A DNA stretch of 64,000 nt. Origin: LGRD01 sp031382215 (lineage in GTDB: Bacteria > Pseudomonadota > Gammaproteobacteria > Burkholderiales > Burkholderiaceae_C). Below the pieces are notes generated by a model. That model was not told the DNA's origin. It made no database searches and saw nothing but the letters and a program-made list of their open reading frames with translations. The translations under genes were made by a program, and so were the position numbers. The first letter of the stretch is position 1; every line of letters begins with the position of its first letter. The stretch covers positions 9,655-73,654 of the forward strand of contig JANMYQ010000034.1 of NCBI GenBank assembly GCA_031382215.1, written 5' to 3'. Below are positions 1-7,800 of this stretch, one piece after another.

Positions 1-1211
1 TCGTTGATGCGGCCCAGGTCGGGCATCTTCGACGGGTTCTCGATCTCGATCACCGTCTTGTCGCCCAGTTCGACCTGGTACACGACCGACGGCGCGGTGG
101 TGATCAGGTCCTGGTCGAACTCGCGCTCCAGCCGCTCCTGCACGATCTCCATGTGCAGCAGGCCGAGAAAGCCGCAGCGAAAGCCGAACCCCAGCGCCTG
201 GCTGACTTCGGGCTCGTAGCGCAGCGAGGAGTCGTTCAGCTTGAGCTTTTCGAGCGCGTCGCGCAGGCCCTCGTACTCGCTCGCCTCCGACGGGTACAGC
301 CCCGCAAACACCTGCGGCTGGATTTCCTTGAAGCCCGGCAGCGGCTCGGTGGCCACGCCCAGGTTGTTGGGCAGCTTCTTTTCCAGCGTGACGGTGTCGC
401 CGACCTTGGCGGCCTGCAGCTCCCGGATGCCGGCGATGATGAAACCGACCTCACCCGCGTTGAGTTGCTCGCGCGGCAGCGACTTGGGCGTGAACACTCC
501 CAGCTGTTCCGCGCCGTAGCAGGCGTCACTGGCCATCATGCGAATGCGTTCGCCGCGCTTGAGGGTGCCGTCGACCACGCGCACCAGCATCACCACGCCG
601 ACGTAGTTGTCGAACCACGAGTCGATGATCATCGCGCGCAGCGGCGCCTCGAGCTTGCCGCGCGGTGCGGGCATGCGGGTGATCACGGCTTCCAGAATGT
701 CGTCGATGCCCTCGCCGGTCTTGGCACTGCACGGGATCGCGTGGTCGGCGTCGATGCCGATCACGTCCTCGATTTCTTCCTTGGCGCGGTCCGGGTCGGC
801 CTGCGGCAGGTCCATCTTGTTGAGCACCGGCACCACTTCGACGCCCAGGTCGAGTGCGGTGTAGCAGTTGGCCACCGTCTGGGCTTCGACGCCCTGGCTG
901 GCGTCGACCACCAGCAGCGCGCCTTCGCAGGCCGACAGCGAGCGGCTCACTTCATAAGAGAAGTCGACATGGCCGGGCGTGTCGATCAGGTTCAGGTTGT
1001 AGGTCTTGCCGTCGCGCGCCTTGTATTCCAGCGCCGCCGTCTGCGCCTTGATCGTGATGCCGCGCTCGCGCTCGATGTCCATCGAGTCGAGTACCTGCGC
1101 TTCCATCTCGCGATCGCTCAAACCGCCGCAGCGCTGAATCAAGCGGTCGGCCAGGGTCGATTTGCCGTGGTCGATGTGGGCAATGATGGAGAAGTTGCGG
1201 ATGTGGTCCAT
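1..1211 (-). CDS. lepA: Elongation factor 4 (LepA), partial at left edge
   Basis: Ribosome-associated translational GTPase that back-translocates or remodels stalled ribosomes. The first 403 residues are present; the family is about 600 residues long, so the C-terminus lies outside the window. The start is the ATG read down from 1211 and gives MDHIRNFSIIAHIDHGKST, with the P-loop AHIDHGKST at residues 11-19. The switch region RGITI is near residues 50-54, the DTPGH G3 motif near 77-81 and the NKMD G4 motif near 131-134. No good Shine-Dalgarno precedes the start. It is last in the minus-strand rpoE-rseA-rseB-mucD block, but a strong terminator lies between mucD and lepA, so it may have its own promoter. 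Identity is certain from the GTPase motifs. Confidence 0.97.
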   Translation of the reverse strand, partial: MDHIRNFSIIAHIDHGKSTLADRLIQRCGGLSDREMEAQVLDSMDIERERGITIKAQTAALEYKARDGKTYNLNLIDTPGHVDFSYEVSRSLSACEGALLVVDASQGVEAQTVANCYTALDLGVEVVPVLNKMDLPQADPDRAKEEIEDVIGIDADHAIPCSAKTGEGIDDILEAVITRMPAPRGKLEAPLRAMIIDSWFDNYVGVVMLVRVVDGTLKRGERIRMMASDACYGAEQLGVFTPKSLPREQLNAGEVGFIIAGIRELQAAKVGDTVTLEKKLPNNLGVATEPLPGFKEIQPQVFAGLYPSEASEYEGLRDALEKLKLNDSSLRYEPEVSQALGFGFRCGFLGLLHMEIVQERLEREFDQDLITTAPSVVYQVELGDKTVIEIENPSKMPDLGRIN

Positions 1212-1245
1212 GACTTTTGATGCGTACGCCTCTCTGAGAAGTCAC

Positions 1246-1311
1246 AACGGCGAAGCCGTTGCGTTGGAGGCTCTCAATCGCGTCGCGATGTGAAGGGCCG
1301 GAAGCCCGGCC
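1246..1311 (-). other. Two hairpins in the lepA leader
   Basis: Two perfect six-base stems lie just upstream of lepA. One pairs 1296-1301 with 1306-1311 around a four-base loop. The other pairs 1246-1251 with 1255-1260 around GAA (TTC on the lepA strand). Neither is followed by a T run, so they are not obvious terminators. They could shape the lepA mRNA leader or be incidental in GC-rich DNA. Confidence 0.35.
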
Positions 1312-1317
1312 GGAGAC

Positions 1318-1351
1318 AAAAAAAAGGCACGCCGAGTGATCGACGTGCCTT
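1318..1351 (-). terminator. Rho-independent terminator reading leftward
   Basis: On the minus strand an eight-base stem (1344-1351 with 1324-1331) is extended, past one mismatch, by three more pairs around a TCAC tetraloop. Eight T residues follow (1325-1318). This is the clearest intrinsic terminator in the window. It lies about 410 bases after the mucD stop and about 110 bases before lepA, and ends the candidate small RNA. Confidence 0.75.
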
Positions 1352-1381
1352 CCAACAAAACGTATGGCAACTGCTTGTTGG
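1318..1381 (-). ncRNA. Candidate small RNA of about 64 nt
   Basis: The segment would start near 1381, about seven bases after a TACAAT box, and finish in the T run of the terminator at 1318. It folds into two hairpins. The 5' one has a seven-base perfect stem (CCAACAA, 1381-1375, with TTGTTGG, 1358-1352) and a 16-base loop; the 3' one is the terminator. Promoter, transcript start and stem base line up closely, which argues against chance. I do not recognise it as a named RNA family. It could instead be an attenuated leader for lepA. Confidence 0.4.
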
Positions 1382-1387
1382 GCCTTC

Positions 1388-1415
1388 ATTGTAGCCACAA
1401 GGACCCCGCTGAAAA
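1388..1415 (-). promoter_or_regulatory. Sigma-70-like promoter of the candidate small RNA
   Basis: Minus-strand -10 TACAAT at 1393-1388 and -35 TTTTCA (4 of 6 consensus bases) at 1415-1410, with a 16-base spacer. The same spacing is seen at other promoters proposed in this window (acpP, rpmF, enoyl-CoA hydratase). Confidence 0.4.
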
Positions 1416-1469
1416 CCGCGCCGTTGCTTGATTTCTCGTCGTTGCAGGCTGCCAACACGGAAACTTATA

Positions 1470-1491
1470 AACACCTTGTCCACAAAGTGTT
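1470..1491. promoter_or_regulatory. Imperfect 22-base dyad, operator-like
   Basis: AACACCTTGTCCACAAAGTG followed by TT reads almost the same on both strands: arms AACAC/GTGTT and TTGT/ACAA match, with mismatches only beside and at the centre. It sits about 55 bases upstream of the candidate small-RNA promoter. The core resembles a DnaA box with one mismatch, but a single such box is not meaningful. Confidence 0.3.
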
Positions 1492-1761
1492 GTGGGCCAC
1501 CTGGGGACAGATTCGAGACGTCAATTTCGTTGTGAAAACCGATCAAAACGACCCTTCATCGGCGCGCATTGTACCTTCCCATAACCAGAATCGACTCGCG
1601 TCTCATCAGGTGAGTACACACATTCGGGCGCCGAGGTTCTCCAGGAAATGCTCGTAAACCCTAGTTCAAGGGTAGGCCTGAACTTGCAACTCTCACTTGG
1701 TGGAAAGACCCGGCAGCTAACTCGGTTGAGTCCACAGCCGGCACACCGGCACCAACAAGCC

Positions 1762-3246
1762 TCAGCGAACCGGCTTGATGATGAGGAAATTGACGTTCTC
1801 GCCGCGCCGCACCAGCGCCGTCACACTGCGCGACTTGTCGAGTTTGGTCACGACGGACTCGAACTGCTTCGCGCCGGTGATTTCCACGTTGTCGATCGAC
1901 AGGATCACGTCGCCCTCGCGCAGGCCGGCCCGTGCGGCAGCACCGTCGACCGTCTCGACGCGCACGCCGTTCTTGACCTTCAACTCGCGCTTCTGCGCGT
2001 CGGTCAGGTCGGCCACCGCAATGCCCAGCGTCTCCACGCTCGGCTGCGGTTTCACTTCGCGCTCGGTGCTGCGCTTGGCCACTTCGGCCTCGACTTCAGC
2101 CACCGTGACGCTCAGGTCGCGATAGGCGCCGCGCCGGAAGACCTGCAAGGTGGCCTTGGTTCCCGGTTTCACCCCGCCGACGATGCGCGGCAGGTCGCCG
2201 GATTTCTCGATCACGCGGCCATCGAACTTGGTGATGATGTCACCCGCCTCGACACCCGCCTTCTCGGCCGGCCCGCCCGGCACCACGCTGCGCACCAGCG
2301 CGCCCATGGGCTTGCCCAGGCCGATCGACTCGGCCACTTCCTTGGTGACCTGGTCGATCGCCACGGCGATGCGCCCGCGCACCACCCGCCCACTGGTGCG
2401 CAATTGCTCGGAGACGCTGCGCGCCTCGTCGATCGGGATGGCGAATGAAATGCCCTGGTAACCGCCCGAGCGGCTGTAGATCTGCGAGTTGATGCCCACC
2501 ACCTCGCCGCGCATGTTGATCAGCGGGCCGCCGGAGTTGCCGGGGTTGATCGCCACGTCGGTCTGGATCAGCGGCAGGAATTCGCCGGTGTCGCGCGACT
2601 TGGCGCTGACGATGCCGGCGGTGACCGTATTTTCCAGCCCGAACGGCGAGCCGATCGCGATGACCCACTCACCCACCTTCAAGCGACTCACGTCGCCGAT
2701 CCGAACCGCCGTCAGGCCGGTGGCCTCGATCTTGACCAGCGCCACGTCAGAGCGTTTGTCGGCGCCGATGACCTTGGCCTTGAACTCGCGCTTGTCGGTG
2801 AGGGTCACGAAGACTTCGTCGGCACCTTCCACCACGTGGGCGTTGGTCATGACGTAGCCATCACCGCTGAGCACGAAGCCTGAGCCAACGCCGCGCTGCT
2901 GGGGTTCGCCATCGGGGGCCGATCGGGGCGTGCGCGGCGAAGGCTGGTTCGGGATCGGCAGCCCGAAGCGGCGGAAGAACTCCAGCATGTCTTCGTCCAT
3001 CTCCGGCGTCGCGCCGCCGCGCGCACCGGCACGAACCCGCTCGGTGGTGCGAATGTTGACCACCGCCGGGCCGACCTTCTCGACCAGGTCGGTGAAGTCG
3101 GGCAAGGCCTGCGCTCGGGCCGGCAGCGGCACCAGTGCAGCGCCGACGGCCACGCCGAGGGCCAGCGCGGCAAACCACAGCCGTTGCAGCGGAACGCGGC
3201 CCGAAGAGATAGCGCCGGAAGAATTGATATGCATTCGAATGTCCAT
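1762..3246 (-). CDS. mucD: Periplasmic serine protease, DegP/MucD family
   Basis: Do-type periplasmic protease and chaperone of the envelope-stress response, 494 residues. An N-terminal signal peptide (hydrophobic residues about 24-42, cleavage near AQA at 45-47) is followed by a trypsin-like domain with His137 (TNAHVV), Asp167 (SDVAL) and Ser238 (NPGNSGGP). Two PDZ domains fill the C-terminal half. A second in-frame ATG at residue 5 is an equally good start. The gene follows rseB in the rpoE operon, the MucD position of Pseudomonas and Burkholderiales, where the protease degrades misfolded envelope proteins and damps sigma-E activation. Regulation by sigma-E is expected from the context but no promoter is visible here. 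Confidence 0.95.
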   Translation of the reverse strand: MDIRMHINSSGAISSGRVPLQRLWFAALALGVAVGAALVPLPARAQALPDFTDLVEKVGPAVVNIRTTERVRAGARGGATPEMDEDMLEFFRRFGLPIPNQPSPRTPRSAPDGEPQQRGVGSGFVLSGDGYVMTNAHVVEGADEVFVTLTDKREFKAKVIGADKRSDVALVKIEATGLTAVRIGDVSRLKVGEWVIAIGSPFGLENTVTAGIVSAKSRDTGEFLPLIQTDVAINPGNSGGPLINMRGEVVGINSQIYSRSGGYQGISFAIPIDEARSVSEQLRTSGRVVRGRIAVAIDQVTKEVAESIGLGKPMGALVRSVVPGGPAEKAGVEAGDIITKFDGRVIEKSGDLPRIVGGVKPGTKATLQVFRRGAYRDLSVTVAEVEAEVAKRSTEREVKPQPSVETLGIAVADLTDAQKRELKVKNGVRVETVDGAAARAGLREGDVILSIDNVEITGAKQFESVVTKLDKSRSVTALVRRGENVNFLIIKPVR

Positions 3247-3321
3247 GAAACTTCCACCCTGTCTGAATTCAACGCGACGTTCACGCTTCCCGAGCCGGGC
3301 AATCCGGGCCCATTGAACGCG

Positions 3322-4341
3322 CTATTTCCTGCGCTCCAGGCCACCCGCGAACATGCGCAAGGTCGCGGGCGGCACGTCGCCCACCACCGTGACCCACCAG
3401 TCACCCTGGCGTCTCATCAAAGTTTGCGTCGCGCCCACGAACGCGTGCAGCGCACGGGTGTGTCGGCTCGGATTGAAAGGCTCGATGAACACCGACACAT
3501 GCGTCAACCCGTCGGAGTAGATGGTCTGCAGCACCGGGCTGGCAGGGTCGTCCTTGACCGCCGAGCCACCGTCCAGCGGCCGCTTCACGCAGCTGACCTG
3601 ACGAAACCCGGGCACCCCCTCACGCATCGTCCACCCTTCGGCGTCGAGGCTGGTGGCGGTCAGTACCGGCCGCACGACCCGATAGCCCTCGAGTTTTTTC
3701 ATCGCGTGCAGAACGAGCTCGGGCTGGGGCTTGACCCCGATGGCCACGTCGGAGAACGCCGAGGTCTCCAGCACCTCGCTGCGCTCGCCCAGCACATCGG
3801 CACGCAACAGCAGGCCCGACGCCTTGTCGGCCCAAAGGCGATAACCATACCGATGCGCATCTTTGGGGCGCACCCACAGCACATGGGCTTCGTGCCCGGC
3901 GACGCGATCGGCCTCTTGCTTGAAAACGTCGTAGAACTCAGTGATGCGGTCGTCGCCGGCCTGAAACAGTGCCGGGAACGAGGCCAGCATGTCGCGCTGC
4001 TCGACCAGCGCCACTCGCTTGCCGGGCCAGACGGTCTGCACCACGTCGTTGTGGCGCAGCACGTGGCGGGCCTGCCCGTCGAGCGACTCGATGTGCTCGA
4101 ACTGATTCTTGCCCTCGCAGAAATGGGCGATCCGCGCGCTTGCCACCGCACCCCCGCCGCTGACGACGAAGGTGCCTTGGAAATTGCGCGAGTTCGCGGC
4201 TTCATGAATGCGCGTCAACCAGGCTCTGACTTGAAGAGGCGACGCCGACGCTTCCGGGGCACTGGCCTGCGCCTGTGCGCCGGACGACCACGTGAACACC
4301 GCGCAAACCAAGGTCAGCGCGGACAACGGGCGATGCAGCAT
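3322..4341 (-). CDS. rseB: Sigma-E regulatory protein RseB/MucB
   Basis: Periplasmic protein that binds RseA and shields it from proteolysis; family members sense mislocalised lipoproteins or LPS. The chosen ATG at 4341 gives 340 residues, normal for the family, and begins with a good signal peptide (hydrophobic stretch, then SSGAQAQA). Longer starts at 4392 or 4449 would overlap the rseA end and hide the signal peptide. Two domains are expected: a large LolA-like N-terminal domain and a smaller C-terminal domain after about residue 210. It lies between rseA and mucD on the same strand, which fixes the assignment. No clear Shine-Dalgarno is seen, so coupling to rseA is likely. Confidence 0.9.
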   Translation of the reverse strand: MLHRPLSALTLVCAVFTWSSGAQAQASAPEASASPLQVRAWLTRIHEAANSRNFQGTFVVSGGGAVASARIAHFCEGKNQFEHIESLDGQARHVLRHNDVVQTVWPGKRVALVEQRDMLASFPALFQAGDDRITEFYDVFKQEADRVAGHEAHVLWVRPKDAHRYGYRLWADKASGLLLRADVLGERSEVLETSAFSDVAIGVKPQPELVLHAMKKLEGYRVVRPVLTATSLDAEGWTMREGVPGFRQVSCVKRPLDGGSAVKDDPASPVLQTIYSDGLTHVSVFIEPFNPSRHTRALHAFVGATQTLMRRQGDWWVTVVGDVPPATLRMFAGGLERRK

Positions 4342-4375
4342 CAAGGCGGGAATCAAGATGGCGGGGTTCAAGATC

Positions 4376-5044
4376 TCAGCGGCCGGCAGCATCCACGGTG
4401 GCACTGCGCAGAAATGCCGACGGAACCCCCAACGCTGCGCTACCGGCAAAGTGCTTGTGGGCCGCGAGGTAGCGGTCCAGGCCGGCGTCGCGTATCACCT
4501 GGCCGGTGGCGACGAGCGACTCCGGCTCTGCGGCGGGCGCAGCCGTCACCGCAACGCCCTGCGGCGAAACGATGCCCTGCGGGGACGACGGCGCGCCGGC
4601 CAGCTCAGTGCCCACCGGTGCCGGCAGCGTGCCCGGGCTGCGCATGACCACCAACACTCCCGCCACGGCCACGAAACCGGCAGCCACCGCCGCCGGCGCC
4701 GCCCAGGTCCAACGCCGACGGCGCGCGGCACCGCCGAAGGATGCGGACACTGATGCGGCTTCGCCCTGATCGGCGGCGCGCTGCGGGGCAAGCACGACGG
4801 GTTCGGCAGCCAGGCGGCCACGCAGTGAGGTCAGGAAGGCGGCGTCGCGGGATGCGTCGGAGGCCAGATCTTCCGAACGCAGCACGTCGCCGATCAGCTG
4901 GTAGGCATGCCAGGTGGCGCGCGACGCCGCATCGCTGCGCCAGCGCGCGCACGCACCGGCCACTGCACCTGCATGAAGTTCACCATCGACCAGCGCCGAC
5001 AACTCTTCAGCCTGCGTCGTTTGCGTTTCAAACCCTGTTGACAT
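4376..5044 (-). CDS. rseA: Sigma-E anti-sigma factor RseA/MucA
   Basis: Single-pass inner-membrane protein that holds sigma-E inactive until regulated proteolysis. The protein has 222 residues. The cytoplasmic N-terminal domain (about 8-75, containing EELSALVDGEL and WHAYQLIGDVLR) is the RseA N-terminal family signature. A positively charged RRRR stretch near 108-111 leads into a transmembrane segment at about 112-134. The remaining periplasmic part is Ala/Pro-rich and carries the RseB-binding region. It lies 56 bases downstream of rpoE in the same direction. Confidence 0.93.
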   Translation of the reverse strand: MSTGFETQTTQAEELSALVDGELHAGAVAGACARWRSDAASRATWHAYQLIGDVLRSEDLASDASRDAAFLTSLRGRLAAEPVVLAPQRAADQGEAASVSASFGGAARRRRWTWAAPAAVAAGFVAVAGVLVVMRSPGTLPAPVGTELAGAPSSPQGIVSPQGVAVTAAPAAEPESLVATGQVIRDAGLDRYLAAHKHFAGSAALGVPSAFLRSATVDAAGR

Positions 5045-5100
5045 GTTTCACTCCACACCCGTCCCGGCTGACCCATGATTCACGACCGCACTCAGCGTGC

Positions 5101-5709
5101 CTACCACCGCTCGCCCTCGCGCGCATCCACCAGCGGGCGCAGCCGCGTTGCTATGGCCTCACGCGCACGGAAGATGCGCGAACGCACCGTGCCGATCGGG
5201 CAGTTCATCAACTCGGCGATTTCTTCGTAGCTGAGACCTTCGATTTCGCGCAGCGTGATCGCCTGGCGAAGGTCTTCAGACAAGGATTCAATGGCCGAGT
5301 TCACCGCGGCAGCGATTTGTTTGCTCGCCAGCACCGCGTCGGGCGTCTCGCCGTCGGTTAGTTCATTCTCTACCCGGGAAGTTTCGTCGTCGTCGTCGCG
5401 TGAGGCGAGCGCCGATTCCGATACAGTCGGATCGCGTTTGAGCTCCATCAGCGCCTTCTTGGCGGTGTTGACGGCGATGCGATAGAGCCAGGTGTAGAAG
5501 GCACTTTCCCCCCTGAACCGGGGGATGGCACGGTAGGCCCGAATGAAGGTTTCCTGTGCAATGTCAGGCACCAGATCCACATCGCGCACCATGCGTCCGA
5601 TCAACCTTTCAATGCGGCGCTGGTACTTCACCACCAGCATCTCGAACGCCTTGACGTCGCCTTGTTTTACCCGCTCGATCAGCGGTGCATCGGCATCCGG
5701 AGCATTCAT
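5101..5709 (-). CDS. rpoE: ECF sigma factor RpoE (sigma-E/AlgU)
   Basis: Extracytoplasmic-function sigma factor for envelope stress, 202 residues. Region 2 is visible at about 22-90 (DIAQETFIRAYRAIPRF, then WLYRIAVNTAKK) and region 4 at about 138-190 with a helix-turn-helix in the stretch SYEEIAELMNCPIGTVRSRI. The linker is rich in Asp and Glu. The start ATG follows the stop of the upstream membrane protein by a single base (TGAATG on the minus strand), so translation is probably coupled. rseA, rseB and mucD follow in the expected order. Confidence 0.96.
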   Translation of the reverse strand: MNAPDADAPLIERVKQGDVKAFEMLVVKYQRRIERLIGRMVRDVDLVPDIAQETFIRAYRAIPRFRGESAFYTWLYRIAVNTAKKALMELKRDPTVSESALASRDDDDETSRVENELTDGETPDAVLASKQIAAAVNSAIESLSEDLRQAITLREIEGLSYEEIAELMNCPIGTVRSRIFRAREAIATRLRPLVDAREGERW

Positions 5710-6210
5710 TCAGAGGTCGGCCGCAGCGCCCGGGTCTTGTGCCGCATCAGGGGCAGGCCGCGGGGAATATACCGCACAGCGCAGGGTGTGCCATTGCGGC
5801 TCCAGCCCACTGCGCTGCACCGGCAGCCAGGTTGCGCGCGAGCCTTGCCCGCTGACGTGAGGCACAAACTGCAGCAGCATCCAGGTCCCCAGATCGAGCG
5901 CCACCATCAGCGAACCGGCTTGTTCGTGCTCTGCCGGCGCTTGCCTTGCTGATTCGGCCGGGCAGACATGCCACTCGCGCCCATCCCAGCGCAGGCTGAC
6001 CGGCCGGGTGCGCAGCAGCGACGCCGCCAGGACCAGCGCCGCCATTGCAACCAGCCCGAGCGCCACCGCCATGAACCAAGGCGGCGCCACCGGCTGGCCG
6101 ACAAACCACAGCAGCAAGGCCAGCACCACAGCGCCGGCGAACACCGCGACCGCGCGGCGCCACACCTCGAACCGACTCAGAGTGAATTGACAGGCGGCAA
6201 TCGCGCGCAT
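5710..6210 (-). CDS. Small membrane protein coupled to rpoE, function unknown
   Basis: A 166-residue protein of no function I can name. Two hydrophobic segments near the N-terminus (about 20-37 and 45-66) probably form a membrane hairpin, leaving a soluble C-terminal region of about 95 residues with several Trp residues. It lies between fabF (21-base gap) and rpoE (one-base gap to its ATG). That position is conserved in my recollection of Burkholderiales genomes. The tight link with rpoE suggests a role in, or simply co-expression with, the envelope-stress circuit; that is inference. Confidence 0.75.
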   Translation of the reverse strand: MRAIAACQFTLSRFEVWRRAVAVFAGAVVLALLLWFVGQPVAPPWFMAVALGLVAMAALVLAASLLRTRPVSLRWDGREWHVCPAESARQAPAEHEQAGSLMVALDLGTWMLLQFVPHVSGQGSRATWLPVQRSGLEPQWHTLRCAVYSPRPAPDAAQDPGAAADL

Positions 6211-6231
6211 CGGCGCTGGAACAGTGCGGCG

Positions 6232-7476
6232 TCAAATGCGCTTGAACACCAACGTGCCGTTGGTACCACCAAAGCCGAAGTTGTTCTTTACGGCGCAGTC
6301 GATCTTCATGTCGCGCGCGGTGTTGGCGCAGTAGTCCAGATCGCAGGCAGGATCCTGGTTGAAGATGTTGGTGGTGGGTGGCGACACCTGGTGGTGTACC
6401 GCCAGCGCGGTAAACACCGATTCGATGCCGCCGGCTCCGCCGAGCAAATGACCCGTCATCGACTTGGTGGAATTGACGACCACACGCCGCGAGTGATCGC
6501 CGAAGGCCAGCTTGATGGCGTTGGTCTCGTTCACGTCGCCCAGCGGCGTAGAGGTGCCATGGGCATTGAGGTATTGCACCTGGTCGGCGTTGATGCCGGC
6601 GTTGCGCAAGGCGGCCTTCATCGAACGTTTGGGGCCGTCGACATTGGGCGCGGTCATGTGGTACGCATCGGCGCCCATGCCGAAGCCGGTGAGCTCGGCG
6701 TAGATCTTCGCGCCGCGGGCCTTGGCGTGTTCGTAGGCTTCGAGCACCATCACGCCGGCGCCTTCGCCGAGCACGAAGCCGTCGCGGTCCTTGTCCCAGG
6801 GGCGCGAGGCGGTCTGCGGGTCGTCGTTGCGGGTGGACAGTGCGCGCGCCGCCGCAAAGCCGCCGATCCCCAGTGGCGACACGCACGACTCGGCGCCGCC
6901 GGCCACCATCACGTCGGCGTCGCCGTATTCGATCATCCTGCCCGCCTGCCCAATGCAGTGCAGCCCGGTAGTGCAGGCGGTGACGATGGCCAGGTTCGGG
7001 CCCTGGAAGCCGAACGTGATCGACACATGGCCCGAAATCATGTTGATGATCGACGCCGGCACGAAGAATGGCGAGATGCGCCGCGCGCCGCGCGACACGA
7101 ACTCGGCGTGGGTCTCTTCGATCAGCGGCAGCCCGCCGATGCCGGAGCCGACCAGGCAACCGATGCGCTCGGCTTGCTCTTCACTCAACGCGTCGTTGGT
7201 GGGCAGGCCGGCGTCGCGCACCGCCTGGATGGACGCCGCCAGACCGTAATGGATGAAGGTGTCCATGTGGCGGGCGTCTTTGGCGGGGAAATAATCCTCC
7301 ACCTTGAAGCCCTTCACCTCACCGGCAAACTTGCACGCAAAGCTCGACGCGTCGAACTTGGTGATGTTGGCAATGCCCGAGCGCCCCGCCACCACATTGG
7401 CCCACGCTTCGGCCACGGTGTTGCCGACCGGGCTGATCAGCCCCAAGCCAGTGACGACGACGCGACGGCGGCTCAT
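6232..7476 (-). CDS. fabF: Beta-ketoacyl-ACP synthase II (FabF)
   Basis: Condenses malonyl-ACP with acyl-ACP during fatty-acid elongation. The protein has 414 residues from the ATG at 7476; the frame also opens two codons earlier at a TTG, which is less likely. The catalytic triad is visible as Cys168 (TACTTG), His306 (NAHGTSTPLGD) and His343 (TGHLLGGAGG). It follows acpP by 17 bases, the usual acpP-fabF order, and a purine-rich stretch lies upstream of the start. Confidence 0.97.
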   Translation of the reverse strand: MSRRRVVVTGLGLISPVGNTVAEAWANVVAGRSGIANITKFDASSFACKFAGEVKGFKVEDYFPAKDARHMDTFIHYGLAASIQAVRDAGLPTNDALSEEQAERIGCLVGSGIGGLPLIEETHAEFVSRGARRISPFFVPASIINMISGHVSITFGFQGPNLAIVTACTTGLHCIGQAGRMIEYGDADVMVAGGAESCVSPLGIGGFAAARALSTRNDDPQTASRPWDKDRDGFVLGEGAGVMVLEAYEHAKARGAKIYAELTGFGMGADAYHMTAPNVDGPKRSMKAALRNAGINADQVQYLNAHGTSTPLGDVNETNAIKLAFGDHSRRVVVNSTKSMTGHLLGGAGGIESVFTALAVHHQVSPPTTNIFNQDPACDLDYCANTARDMKIDCAVKNNFGFGGTNGTLVFKRI

Positions 7477-7493
7477 GCGCAAGCCTCAGACCT

Positions 7494-7736
7494 TCAGGCG
7501 GCCTTCTGGTGCTTGACGGCGTAGTCGATGGCCAACTGCACGGTCGTGATCTTCTCGGCCTCTTCGTCGGGAATCTCGATGCCGAACTCGTCTTCGAGGG
7601 CCATCACCAGTTCCACGGTGTCAAGGGAATCGGCGCCGAGGTCGGCGACGAAAGCCTTCGCGCTGACGACGTCAGCCTCGGGCACGCCGAGTTGTTCGGC
7701 GATGATTTTCTTGACACGTGCTTCGATATCGCTCAT
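7494..7736 (-). CDS. acpP: Acyl carrier protein
   Basis: Carries growing acyl chains on a 4'-phosphopantetheine arm. The protein has 80 residues and is acidic, with the attachment serine at position 37 in the DSL motif (GADSLDTVELV). A strong Shine-Dalgarno (GGAGGAG) sits five bases before the ATG. The gene lies between fabG and fabF and has its own promoter overlapping the end of fabG, in keeping with the very high expression typical of acpP. Confidence 0.98.
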   Translation of the reverse strand: MSDIEARVKKIIAEQLGVPEADVVSAKAFVADLGADSLDTVELVMALEDEFGIEIPDEEAEKITTVQLAIDYAVKHQKAA

Positions 7737-7772
7737 GACTCCTCCAGGAGTGTTTGTAGGTAACAGCGCGGG

Positions 7773-7800
7773 ATTCTAAGGCTTGCGGCAATCGGCTCAA
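7773..7800 (-). promoter_or_regulatory. Promoter of acpP-fabF
   Basis: Minus-strand -35 TTGAGC (7800-7795), a 16-base spacer and -10 TAGAAT (7778-7773). The -35 box overlaps the fabG stop codon. The transcript would start near 7766, about 30 bases before the acpP ATG and its strong ribosome site. Confidence 0.55.

Larger units (their letters stand above)
1212..1761. other. 550-base intergenic region between mucD and lepA
   Basis: This stretch has no convincing protein gene; the open frames across it lack ribosome sites and family features. Read on the minus strand it holds, in order, an imperfect dyad at 1470-1491, a sigma-70-like promoter at 1388-1415, a compact RNA-like segment ending in a terminator at 1318-1351, and two GC hairpins in the lepA leader (1296-1311 and 1246-1260). 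A second isolated TACAAT box reads leftward at 1568-1573 and might serve lepA, but no matching -35 box is visible. Confidence 0.6.

Noticed and set aside
153..1220. Long plus-strand frame of 355 codons
   Set aside because: It is the antisense shadow of lepA, with a composition typical of GC-rich reverse frames and no domain features.
1470..1491. DnaA box or replication origin between mucD and lepA
   Set aside because: Only one box-like core with a mismatch is present, with no dnaA, dnaN or box cluster.
952..1546. Two minus-strand open frames upstream of lepA (952-1458 and 1274-1546)
   Set aside because: They run across the intergenic region and, for the first, into lepA in another frame. 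They have no ribosome site or recognisable domains, and cover the terminator and the candidate small RNA.
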